Shown piece by piece: positions 1 through 8,100 of a stretch of 32,930 bases of DNA. A program made the position numbers and the translations under genes. The notes under the pieces are model-generated. The model made no database searches. It was not told the origin of the DNA and was given only the letters and a program-made list of their open reading frames with translations. Source of the DNA: Bacillus sp. 2205SS5-2. Its GTDB lineage: Bacteria > Bacillota > Bacilli > Bacillales > Bacillaceae_K. The stretch's first letter is position 1. Each line of letters opens with the position of its first letter. The stretch is taken from assembly GCF_037024155.1 (NCBI RefSeq), contig NZ_JAYKTS010000037.1, forward strand, positions 1 through 32,930. Reading direction: 5' to 3'.

Positions 1-225
1 GCCCAAAATCCGACTAATTCCAACTAGATCAGAGAAAATCACATCAAAAGAAGAGAAAACACCTATCCTTTTTCCAATCATATTGAAAAGAAGACCGTTT
101 GGGTTACATATTTAGTTTAGCAAGGAAGTATGAATAATTCAGGTTTATAGAACTAGTCCTATTCACTACACATTGAGTGAAAAGTTTGCATTTACTATTA
201 GTACAAACTTAAAGGAGGTGAAGAG

Positions 226-606
226 ATGTCTTGTACATGTAATTCGAAAACTGATTGTTGTTTCGGTTGTTGCTCAGATGATTTTGTTCAAGATCAAAGT
301 AATTGTTGTAATTTCACGTTACGGGATGGGGTAATCCAAGAAGTTTATGTTGCAGAAGAAGTAGATGTTACGACTTCAGGAACGATTTCCATTAATGGAG
401 GCCTTAATAACGGAGGAGTTGCAGAGTATATAGTACAATTCCGTACCAATGGGGTCGTAAACCGTGAAATTATTGTATTTGGTGAAAGTTGTGTGGTATT
501 CACGGCTACGAGATTTAATAATATTGCGATTACAGCACCTGGAGGTCAAGTTGACCAGCAAGCTAAGGGTGAAATTTGCGTTAGTCCTAGATATCGACTT
601 AGTTAA
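226..606 (+). CDS. Endospore appendage (S-Ena / DUF3992-type) fibre subunit
   Basis: This 126-aa protein looks like a pilin-like subunit of the endospore appendages (Ena) known from the Bacillus cereus group, in which beta-sandwich subunits are cross-linked by disulfides from an N-terminal connector. The sequence shows a Cys-rich N-terminus (Cys 3, 5, 11, 12, 15, 16), a CC pair at 27-28, a beta-rich core without charged clusters, and a late Cys at 118 followed by VSPRYRLS. In Ena1B a CC pair in the connector bonds to a Cys in strand B and one about nine residues from the C-terminus, and this layout is the same. There is no signal peptide, as expected for mother-cell assembly. The start is fixed by AAAGGAGGTG at 211-220. 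The next gene (824) also carries an Ena-like domain. A sporulation promoter was not convincingly found in the 225 bases upstream. Family assignment is from pattern recognition, so fairly but not fully sure. Confidence 0.75.
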   Translation: MSCTCNSKTDCCFGCCSDDFVQDQSNCCNFTLRDGVIQEVYVAEEVDVTTSGTISINGGLNNGGVAEYIVQFRTNGVVNREIIVFGESCVVFTATRFNNIAITAPGGQVDQQAKGEICVSPRYRLS

Positions 607-739
607 GGGGTGAGCCATTTCGGACAAGTATTATTATCGCTTTGCAACCACCTTCAGAAATCAAGTGAAGCTACTAACCGCTCTATATCGGCTATGTCAG
701 ATTAAGTAGTAATTCTTTTCATCAGGAAAGATATTCTTT

Positions 740-786
740 AGTAACCAAAAATATAACAAATTTTGTATTGGAGGTTACTTTTTTTC
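740..786 (+). terminator. Intrinsic terminator after the first Ena gene
   Basis: AGTAACC (740-746) pairs with GGTTACT (773-779), with further A/T pairing inside, and a run of T follows (779-785). It separates the two appendage-type genes, so the second probably has its own promoter or depends on read-through. Confidence 0.7.
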
Positions 787-823
787 TCTGTCAGTAAATA
801 AAAAAAAGAAAGGGAATGGTACG

Positions 824-1762
824 ATGAGTGTAACCAATCATAACAGCGAAGATCTTTGTATTAACACAAAAAAGATCTATGACTGGGTCACTTCTCCTCT
901 AAAGTTAGATATTGAAAAAATGATTAGGATTGAAGAAGAAAAGGCTATAGATGTTGCTTGCTGTCATTTTAATGTACCATGTAACAGTGAAGCACCTTCC
1001 ACCTTGTGGACTAATATAGAAGTAACAAATATAACCGGTACTTTTTCCATTCACTATCAAGATGGTTGTGAGGGGGAATTAGATGTTTTAGTGAATGGGA
1101 ATATTATTGCAACTATTAACAAAGGTCAAGAATTTTGTACGACTGTTTCCAATATTGAATCAGTTGAAATCTTATGTAGGGGTACTGTGGGTAGTGGAAC
1201 GAACTGTGTGGGGATGATGGATATTGAATTAGTGTACAAATTAGCAGATACAGAAGTAGATTTAAATAAAGTTAATTGTTTCTTATCGGACAATTGTGGA
1301 TCTCCAATTCATAAAAATTACATTGACCACTTAGATTGTAAAGAAATAACTGATCCAAACCATAGGGAAAATACTAGTATCACTATAGAGAATGGTAAGA
1401 AAGTGACTCTACAGATGATCTCACTATTATTACAGGGATTTGTAACGGTTGAGCTTTTCGATCAAAATAACAAAAAAATTCTTTTTTGTGTTTTCCCATT
1501 TAAACAAGTTGAATCTTTATTATTATGCGCTCCTACAGGTACCGAAATCAAATGTAAGATAACAGATGCAACTTGTAATGTATTTTTTAACCCTGATAGA
1601 AACGTACCTAATTGCTTCAGAGTATGTATTTCTCTACATCTCTGCTTAAATACTTTTGTTGAGACAAACGTTAATATAATAATTAGTGGAAAACAGTGTA
1701 TTCCTCGTCCAAAAATAATAAATAAATCTGACAAGCAGTACGATTTTCAAAAATACTATTGA
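824..1762 (+). CDS. Cys-rich spore-surface protein with Ena-like domain
   Basis: This 312-aa protein has 19 cysteines and no signal peptide or membrane segment. Residues 11-25 contain DLCINTKKIYDWVTS, a type of Cys-plus-YDWV N-terminal motif that I associate with Bacillus spore-surface proteins. Residues about 45-140 (VACCHF, then alternating beta-strand-like segments with single Cys residues) resemble the Ena/DUF3992 core fold. Residues about 180-290 look like a second beta-rich, Cys-rich domain. It may be an Ena1C-like accessory or anchoring subunit, larger than the usual single-domain Ena (about 110-160 aa). A GA-rich ribosome binding site (AAGAAAGGGAA, about 807-817) supports the start. 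Its position 217 bp downstream of the 126-aa subunit supports a role in the same fibre or in the spore coat. The exact role is inferred. Confidence 0.6.
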   Translation: MSVTNHNSEDLCINTKKIYDWVTSPLKLDIEKMIRIEEEKAIDVACCHFNVPCNSEAPSTLWTNIEVTNITGTFSIHYQDGCEGELDVLVNGNIIATINKGQEFCTTVSNIESVEILCRGTVGSGTNCVGMMDIELVYKLADTEVDLNKVNCFLSDNCGSPIHKNYIDHLDCKEITDPNHRENTSITIENGKKVTLQMISLLLQGFVTVELFDQNNKKILFCVFPFKQVESLLLCAPTGTEIKCKITDATCNVFFNPDRNVPNCFRVCISLHLCLNTFVETNVNIIISGKQCIPRPKIINKSDKQYDFQKYY

Positions 1763-1808
1763 ATTTTCTAGGTAATCATTTGTGTACGCTCAATAATAGT
1801 AAACGTTA

Positions 1809-1858
1809 AGTAACCCCAGAACACAACAATTGTTGTTCATTTCGGAGTTGCTTTTTGG
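1809..1858 (+). terminator. Probable intrinsic terminator
   Basis: An imperfect stem from AGTAACCCC (1809-1817) to GGAGTTGCT (1844-1852) encloses the perfect palindrome ACAACAATTGTTGT (1823-1836). CTTTTT follows. It ends the transcript of the 312-aa protein. Confidence 0.55.
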
Positions 1859-2100
1859 TTTTTTCGGTCTTCAATATACATATACTCGCTAGTGTTGCAT
1901 TAATTGAAATTAACTGAATTAATTTCATAAATTGAAGCCTTAGAGCTTCAGGGCTATCAAGACGCAAAAAAAGGAGTACCCCACAAAATGTCGAATTTAA
2001 TATGCACCTCCCAAAGACGGGCATCTCTAAAGGGATAAATTCAAAGCCGAAGAGGTTATTGTTCTTGTGGTCAGGGAAATCTCTGGTAATTTGCAGGAGT
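1859..2100. other. Non-coding gap before IS remnant
   Basis: No credible gene was seen. The minus-strand frame here has no ribosome binding site or recognisable protein. The last four bases (GAGT, 2097-2100) are the left target duplication of the IS3-family remnant. Confidence 0.5.
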
Positions 2101-2177
2101 AGAATAGGCTACACATAGTTGGACAATCAAATGAAGGGCAAGTAGACTAATACGAAACAAGTCGAGGAGAATCCACT

Positions 2178-2459
2178 ATGACCCAAAAAAGAAGAACGTT
2201 TTCAACAGAGTTCAAAAAACAAGTGGTATCTCTATTTGAAAACGGAAAAAGTCGTCAAGAAATTGTCCGTGAATATGATTTAACAGCTTCTGCATTAGAC
2301 AGATGGATTACTCAATTCCGTCATTCTGGATCTTTTAAAGAAAAGGACAACAGGCTACCAGAAGAACAGGAATTAATCGCGTTACGGAAAAGAAATAAGC
2401 AGCTAGAAATGGAAGTAGATATTTTAAAGCAAGCCGCGCTGATCATGGGACGAAAATAG
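2178..2459 (+). CDS. IS3-family transposase OrfA (copy 1)
   Basis: This is a 93-aa helix-turn-helix protein (residues about 7-50, with a KKQVVSLFENGKSRQEIV helix region) followed by a leucine-rich coiled coil (ELIALRKRNKQLEMEVDILK) typical of OrfA of IS3-family elements. It binds the IS ends and pairs with OrfB through the coiled coil. The reading frame is intact and starts after GAGGAG (2163-2168). It is nearly the same length and sequence as OrfA of the complete copy at 17990-18271. Its partner orfB here is deleted, so it has no transposition role alone. If expressed, it could act as a repressor of the intact copy, as free OrfA does in some IS3-family elements. Confidence 0.85.
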   Translation: MTQKRRTFSTEFKKQVVSLFENGKSRQEIVREYDLTASALDRWITQFRHSGSFKEKDNRLPEEQELIALRKRNKQLEMEVDILKQAALIMGRK

Positions 2460-2461
2460 AG

Positions 2462-2832
2462 GTCATTCAGAAAAATCGCCACATCTATTCGGTATCAGCA
2501 ATGTGTAAAGTCCTGAAAATAGCTCGAAGCACCTTCTACTCGACAGAGGCTCCGAGTTTAAAAACGTAGCAATTGACGAGCTATTATCCAAGCACAAGAT
2601 TGAAAGATCCTTAAGTCGAAAGGGTAACCCCTATGACAATGCCGTGGCAGAAACCACATTTAAGATTTTAAAGACTGAGCTCATCAACGGGATGCACTTC
2701 CCCAACCTTGCCCAGCTCGTACTTGAACTATTTGATTACGTGAATTGGTACAACAATAAACGGTCGCACAGCTCATTAAGCTACTTAAGTCCAGTTGCTT
2801 ACAGAAACTTAGCCCTTAAAAAAATTGTTTGA
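2462..2832 (+). pseudogene. IS3-family transposase orfB remnant
   Basis: The first about 25 codons (IQKNRHIYSVSAMCKVLKIA) match OrfB of the complete copy. After STFY the sequence jumps to DRGSEFKN, losing roughly 160 codons including the first catalytic Asp. The junction changes frame, so translation from the N-terminal part stops at a TAG near 2570. The C-terminal part, including NPYDNAVAE with the catalytic Glu and a tail ending NLALKKIV, survives as an open frame to 2832. It retains Gly after DR in HTDRGSEF, the usual residue, which the complete copy has changed to Arg. Not functional. Confidence 0.85.
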
Positions 2833-2984
2833 TTTAGTGTTGACGTACCAGAGTCTCTTGATTCGATGTATAGAGGGAAACTTAACTTAAAACACTTCTG
2901 TAATATGCTAGGAAAAGAAGACAAGGGACCTGTCCCAATTCTCCTTAAAGAGCATAGCAAGGACTTATTCTATGGCCTCGGTAT

Positions 2985-2993
2985 CATAAACTA
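2985..2993 (+). promoter_or_regulatory. Candidate mother-cell sigma -10 element
   Basis: CATAAACTA matches the CATANNNTA -10 pattern of sigma-K and sigma-E promoters, about 120 bp before the amidase gene, a class normally made under sigma-K. The same nine bases recur at 3093-3101 but there overlap the ribosome binding site. No clear -35 was seen, so this is weak. Confidence 0.25.
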
Positions 2994-3115
2994 GTGGACT
3001 GAAATTCTTCTCATCATCCATACACAAAAAAATTCTCAAACATATTCATTTGTCCAAGCAGGATGGTCTTTAATGAGTATACTATCATATGTCATAAACT
3101 AGGAGAGGATTAAGT

Positions 3116-4489
3116 GTGAAAACTATTATTATTGATGCTGGACATGGAGGGAGTGATCCAGGTGCTAGCTTTAATGGAAACTTTGAAAAAAACTTTAATC
3201 TCGTTATTGCGCAAAAGGTAAGAGATTATTTAAAAGAAAATTATAACGTCAACATTATAATGACAAGAACAGGGGATCAAACTTTTTCACTAACGCAACG
3301 TAGTACTATTGCGAATCTAGCAAAACCAGATTTCTTTCTCTCGATTCATCATAATGCTGGAGGTGGAACTGGTTTCGAGAGTTTTATTTATAATGGAATA
3401 GTTTCCTCTCAGACTCAAAGCTACCAAAAAGCAATTCATGCAGACGTACTGGCAGGTATTCAGACTAGTTATGGTGTAAAGGACAGAGGCATTAAACAGG
3501 CGAATTTTCATGTGCTTAGGGAAACAAAAATGCCAGCGTTATTACTTGAAATATTATTTATCGACAACGAAAAGGATCTTCTATTAATGAAGAATGAAAC
3601 GTTTAGGAAAGACGTTTCTAGAAGTATCGCAACCGGGGTGGCAAATGCTTTATCTTTACAAAAAATTTCTTCAGCGACAAGACCATTATTCAAAGTTATT
3701 GCAGGTTCTTTTAAAAATAGGAGAAATGCGGAAATAAGAGTAAAAGCTTTGAAACAACATAATCATGAAACTATTATTCTTCCTATAGTAATCTCTGGAC
3801 AACAGTACTACCGAGTAGAGGTTGGTGCATATGAAGACTCAAAAAATGCGGAAAATAAAGTAGCGGTATTAAAGAAAATCGGTATTAGTGCGTTCATTTT
3901 AAAGAATAGTAGTGAGACTCCGCCGCCTCTCCCTCCACCCAGTGGTGAGAATCTTCAATCTATCTTAGGTGATATAAATCTACTTCCTTCTCAGCTTGAT
4001 TCTTATGTTCAAACAATTAATCCCAATGCACCTCTATTTGGGGAGTTATACGTTGATATCGGTGAACATTACGGAATTAGAGGCGATATCGCCTATGCCC
4101 AAGCCATTCACGAAACTAATTATTTCCGTTTTACGGGTGACGTTCAAGCAGATCAGAATAACTATGCAGGTATAGGTGCGACTGGACAAGGAGCACAGGG
4201 CGCAATCTTTGATTCTCCTGAGCAAGGAGTTCTTGCGCATATCCAACATTTATACGCCTACGCCTCAAGTGAACAACTTCCGCTGGGCTACCCTTTAGTG
4301 GATCCGCGGTTCTCTCTTGTTACACGAGGGATTGCTCCTTACTGGTCGTACCTCAATGGAAAGTGGGCAGTACCTGGTACTAATTATGGACAACTTATTT
4401 TAAGTATTTATGAAACGATGATTCAGTTTAGTATCAAACGACTGAATGAACAAAAAGTGAATTTAGAGGATTTGTTGAAGGAACTGTAA
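3116..4489 (+). CDS. CwlC-like amidase fused to SPOR and glucosaminidase domains
   Basis: This 457-aa peptidoglycan hydrolase should cut both the stem-peptide amide bond and the glycan strand. Residues 1-180 are an Amidase_3 domain: DAGHGGSDPG with zinc ligand His10, Glu24, SIHHNAGGGTGFES with His78, and catalytic Glu145 in PALLLEILFIDN. Residues about 190-263 contain SPOR-type peptidoglycan-binding sequence, and a proline-rich linker follows (265-278). Residues about 285-440 are a glucosaminidase domain with probable catalytic Glu333 (AQAIHETNYF). There is no signal peptide. B. subtilis CwlC, a sigma-K-dependent mother-cell lysis amidase, has the same amidase + SPOR layout without a signal peptide, so a role in releasing the spore is likely. 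CwlC lacks the glucosaminidase part, so this is a longer, two-activity version. The start is GTG after AGGAGAGG (3101-3108). Spore-appendage genes lie upstream. Confidence 0.85.
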   Translation: MKTIIIDAGHGGSDPGASFNGNFEKNFNLVIAQKVRDYLKENYNVNIIMTRTGDQTFSLTQRSTIANLAKPDFFLSIHHNAGGGTGFESFIYNGIVSSQTQSYQKAIHADVLAGIQTSYGVKDRGIKQANFHVLRETKMPALLLEILFIDNEKDLLLMKNETFRKDVSRSIATGVANALSLQKISSATRPLFKVIAGSFKNRRNAEIRVKALKQHNHETIILPIVISGQQYYRVEVGAYEDSKNAENKVAVLKKIGISAFILKNSSETPPPLPPPSGENLQSILGDINLLPSQLDSYVQTINPNAPLFGELYVDIGEHYGIRGDIAYAQAIHETNYFRFTGDVQADQNNYAGIGATGQGAQGAIFDSPEQGVLAHIQHLYAYASSEQLPLGYPLVDPRFSLVTRGIAPYWSYLNGKWAVPGTNYGQLILSIYETMIQFSIKRLNEQKVNLEDLLKEL

Positions 4490-4584
4490 TGGAGGGTAGA
4501 TGTCTCTTACCTCCTTATTCTCGGTACGCCTGGCAGGGGTGCAATCTTTGGGAGGCAGAAGGGACAGCACCTCTCTGTTGAATG

Positions 4585-4644
4585 ACAATAAAGATGTTTC
4601 ATTACAAATAAAGATATTACATGTACAATAAAGTTGTTTAAAAA
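4585..4644 (+). repeat. Three 20-bp tandem repeats (AATAAAG iterons)
   Basis: The motif AATAAAG recurs at 4587, 4607 and 4627, exactly 20 bp apart, and neighbouring bases also agree (for example AATAAAGATGTTTCATTA and AATAAAGATATTACATGT). Spacing of about two helical turns suggests a protein binding array or a minor tandem duplication. It lies between the amidase and the Rhs gene. Confidence 0.55.
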
Positions 4645-4715
4645 CGACAGTCATTCTCTATTCCACAATCGGGCCATATTCTTGAAGACTTGAATTCGAG
4701 ATAACACTATTAATC

Positions 4716-4746
4716 TATCCCAGGAACTAATTCTGTTTCTGGGATA
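4716..4746 (+). terminator. Strong hairpin, possible terminator
   Basis: TATCCCAGGAAC (4716-4727) pairs with GTTTCTGGGATA (4735-4746), 11 of 12 positions, with a 7-nt loop. Only TTTG follows, so termination would be weak, but it is the best end for the amidase transcript. Nothing else recognisable lies between 4747 and 5041. Confidence 0.45.
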
Positions 4747-5041
4747 TTTGAGGCTTACTCAATAATAATAGGATTTAACTTATCAATTCAAAAAAGAATG
4801 TTGTAATGATAGGATACTTAACTAATGATACACAAGTAGAAATAGTTAACAAAATAATGGAATGGTTTAAAGTATAGTTCGTAAAATCCGTTTCACATAA
4901 ACTTCCCATGTATTCAAAAATTTGAAAATGATAGGAATTGTAACCTCTTATGGTAATCGTACTGATATGGTCTTTTAATGAAATTGGGGAAATTGAAAGA
5001 TTCCCTTTGAAATAGTTTTGATTATATCTGAATATTTCATT

Positions 5042-5070
5042 TTGTTAAATTAATAGAAATCAGGTACAAT
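5042..5070 (+). promoter_or_regulatory. Sigma-A-type promoter of the rhs gene
   Basis: TTGTTA (5042-5047) and TACAAT (5065-5070) are separated by 17 bp, giving a transcript start near 5077 and a leader of about 80 nt before the rhs start. Confidence 0.6.
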
Positions 5071-5158
5071 GTTAAAGGTATATTGGAAAAAATGCTTTGT
5101 TTAACAATGAAACTCTGTTTTTGTTCGGGGTTATATTTAAGTGAAAGGAACATACGCC

Positions 5159-8100
5159 ATGCATAGTTTTTGGAAGAAAATTCTGTCCGTGTTGGTAGTG
5201 ATGATGATGCTCGTTTCATCTATTCCACCTTCAGTATTGGCAGAAACAACGCAAGGAAATAAAGAGAAAAAGAAGAAAGAAGAAAATTCTTTATCAGAAT
5301 GGAAAGAACTTGAGAAAATCGAGGGGTTTGATAATCAACTGTTAGATGACCTTGAGCCAGGGGGTGAAATCGTTGAAAAGCGAACGGAGATGTCCAAATT
5401 TTTCTACAATGGGGATGGCTCAATTGTTGAAAAAAGGTATTTTCAACCGATTCATAAAAAAGACAAGAAAAATAGTCGGTTTGAAGAAATTTCTCCGGAA
5501 TTAGTTGAGGATACAGTAAAAACAAAAACAAAAACAGAAAATTCAAAAGAAAAACAAGAAGAGGTAGCCGGAAATATAGAGGATGAAGTTGTATTAAAAA
5601 CCCAAAATACAACGTTACAGTCAAATTTTCTAAAAAAGATGAAAAAGGGAAAGTATGCGACATTTGATATAGGTGGACATAGCATTTCTTATTCCCTTCT
5701 AGAGGCTTTTGGAGATGAAAGACCCACTATTCAACCAAAGAATCAAAAAGCTGTCTTTGAAGAAAATCAAGTGACGTATGAAGAAGTATTTCCGAATATT
5801 GATTTACGGAACATTTCTTTTAATACTCAAACTAAAGAAGATATTATACTCCATTCATACGATGGTTACAATGCTTTTTCCTTTCATATCGAAACGGATT
5901 TAAGAGGTGAACTTACGGATGTAGGAAGTTTGGAATTTTTCGATTTTAATAACAACAAAGTGTTTATGGTTCCTAAACCATTTATGACAGACTCTAATTA
6001 TGATGAGCATAAGGGGCAGTCGGAAAGATCTGATAATGTAAAATATGAAATGAAAAAAAATGAGACGGGCTATACTCTAACCATTAAAGCTGATGTTGAA
6101 TGGTTGGCTGATCCAATGCGTCAATTTCCAGTCTATATAGACCCATCTATTGAGACATTGGATATTTCTCAGGATACCTTTGTTATGAGTGCCTACCCTA
6201 CAACGAATTACAATGGGGATGGTAAATGGAACAGTGAGGAAAAAATCTATCAATTACAAGTTGGTTATTACGACTCTAGTACTGGAAGAAACTATGCCTA
6301 TATCAAACCTGAAACTGCGAATATGACACCAGAAGCTGGATATATGGTCTCTAGTGCTAAGTTCAAGGTTTATGTCACCCATCATTACTATGTTAATAAT
6401 CCGAACGGACTTTGGCTGGATTATGTAAATAACCCATGGGATGCGGGAACCTTAACGTGGAATAATAAACCTTCCTCAACAACGAAGATAGGAAGTGTAA
6501 GCGTAGGTCGTGGACAATGGGCTGAATTTGATGTATCGGGTATCGTAAAAGAATGGAACAAAGGAAATAAAACAAACTATGGTTTTAGGATACATACAAA
6601 TGGAAATGGAACATCTCATTGGAAAAGAATCATTTCCGCTTCGAATGCAACGAACCGCCCATATTTAGAAATAACTTATACGACACTTGGAACAGCCAAA
6701 ACACCAGTTGCTAAGGCATATTCTAATGGAACAAACTCCATAACAGGATATGTTGACCTTTCATGGGACAAAGTAGAAGGGGCAGATGGTTATAAAGTTG
6801 CCATCTTTAATGGAGCTACTTACGAGTATGTTGATGTAGGAGATGTTACGAAGTGGTCCACAAAAGGGAAGCGTATTTGGCCTACTCCCAAGGAAATCGA
6901 AGCAGATGGAAGATATGGACTTCATATTAAAGATGGAAAGACGGATGGGACGGGAGCAGAACTTCCAAATGACCCAAGAACCACATACATTGCTTCAGGA
7001 GGGTCTCATAAAGGAGATCAAAATTATTGGTTTCGAGTAATTGCTTACAATAAAGAGTATGGTGTAGAAACGGTACAGTCACTTCCAGCTAAGCCTGTTT
7101 TACCTGATAATACTCCACCAAATAACGTATCAAAACCGACAGTGAAGATAACAGATGGTTCAATAAATAGTGGGAATAATGCCACGGCAATAGTCTCGTG
7201 GAATGCGGTTCAAGACCTTCCTAAGGACATGGGGGCAGGCATAAACTATTATGAACTTCAAAAGAAAGTTAATGGATCGTGGAGCTCGGTCAAAAATGTA
7301 AAGCATTCAGGAGAAAGCAACTATCAAGATACCATTACAGACCTTCCGGATGATACGACGGTCTCCTTTCGTGTTCGAGCCTTTGATAATAAAGGGAATT
7401 ATTCGGGTTATTCCACCTCTAGTGAATATATGACCCTCGATCGTACGCCACCGAGTACACCTACATCAGTTAGCGTCACTCCTACTACTTGGAGCTCGGA
7501 ATCCGAGTATGTTGTTTCGTGGGAAGGGATTACGGATAACGCGTACTTAGAATCGATTCAATATAAGGTTGGTGATCAATCTTGGAAAGGTATTGGTTCT
7601 AATAGTGAAGAAGGTTCCATGCCCATTCCAGTTGATTTTACTGATGGTATTCATACAATTCAAATCAGAGGACTCGATAGGGCTGGAAATAAAGGAGTCC
7701 CAAGAACAGCTAATGTTATGAAGGATACTGTTGCGCCGACCGTTTGGTTCGAGTACCCGAAGCCGAATGAAACCGTTAAGGGCATTGAAGAGATTAAGAT
7801 CGGTGTGGAAAATCCAGTGGGTCATGCGGAACCGTTCAATTTAATTCATAATGGAGATTTTCAATATGGATTAGATGGTTGGAGCGAAATGAAAGCAAAA
7901 GATAACGGCACAACCTCTACTGAAGGGGAGGCCAATTTAGATCAAACGTTATCGATTTCTATGTCGACAGATTCATCGAGTCCGTCCAATGAACTTGGCT
8001 ATATTGCTGCTACCTATGAATTGGAGGTTAAACCGAACACCACCTATAAGCTTGAAGGGAAAGTAAAAACGTTTTTCATTTCTCTTGCCAACGCATTCTT

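Larger units (their letters stand above)
2101..2850 (+). mobile_element. Internally deleted IS3-family element (copy 1)
   Basis: This 750-bp element is the same IS as the complete copy at 17913-19146 (1234 bp) but has lost most of orfB. Its ends are aligned with that copy: the left end reads AGAATAGGCTACAC (the expected first T has changed to A) and the right end reads GTTGACGTACCA. It is flanked by the 4-bp direct repeat GAGT (2097-2100 and 2851-2854), so it transposed here and then decayed in place. The deletion joins the start of orfB at about 2540 to the second catalytic Asp region. It cannot make a transposase but still has both ends, so it could in principle be mobilised by an active relative. 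Confidence 0.88.

Noticed and set aside
1806-2024. 72-codon minus-strand frame
   Set aside because: It crosses the terminator of the upstream gene, has no ribosome binding site, and shows no protein-like pattern.
3093-3101. CATAAACTA as the -10 of the amidase gene
   Set aside because: It overlaps the ribosome binding site, so the transcript would start at or after that site. The identical sequence at 2985 is more plausible, though still weak.
5220-5685. Long minus-strand frames opposite the start of rhs
   Set aside because: They are antisense to the Lys/Glu-rich rhs N-terminus, giving an artificial Phe/Leu/Ser-rich product, and have no ribosome binding site.
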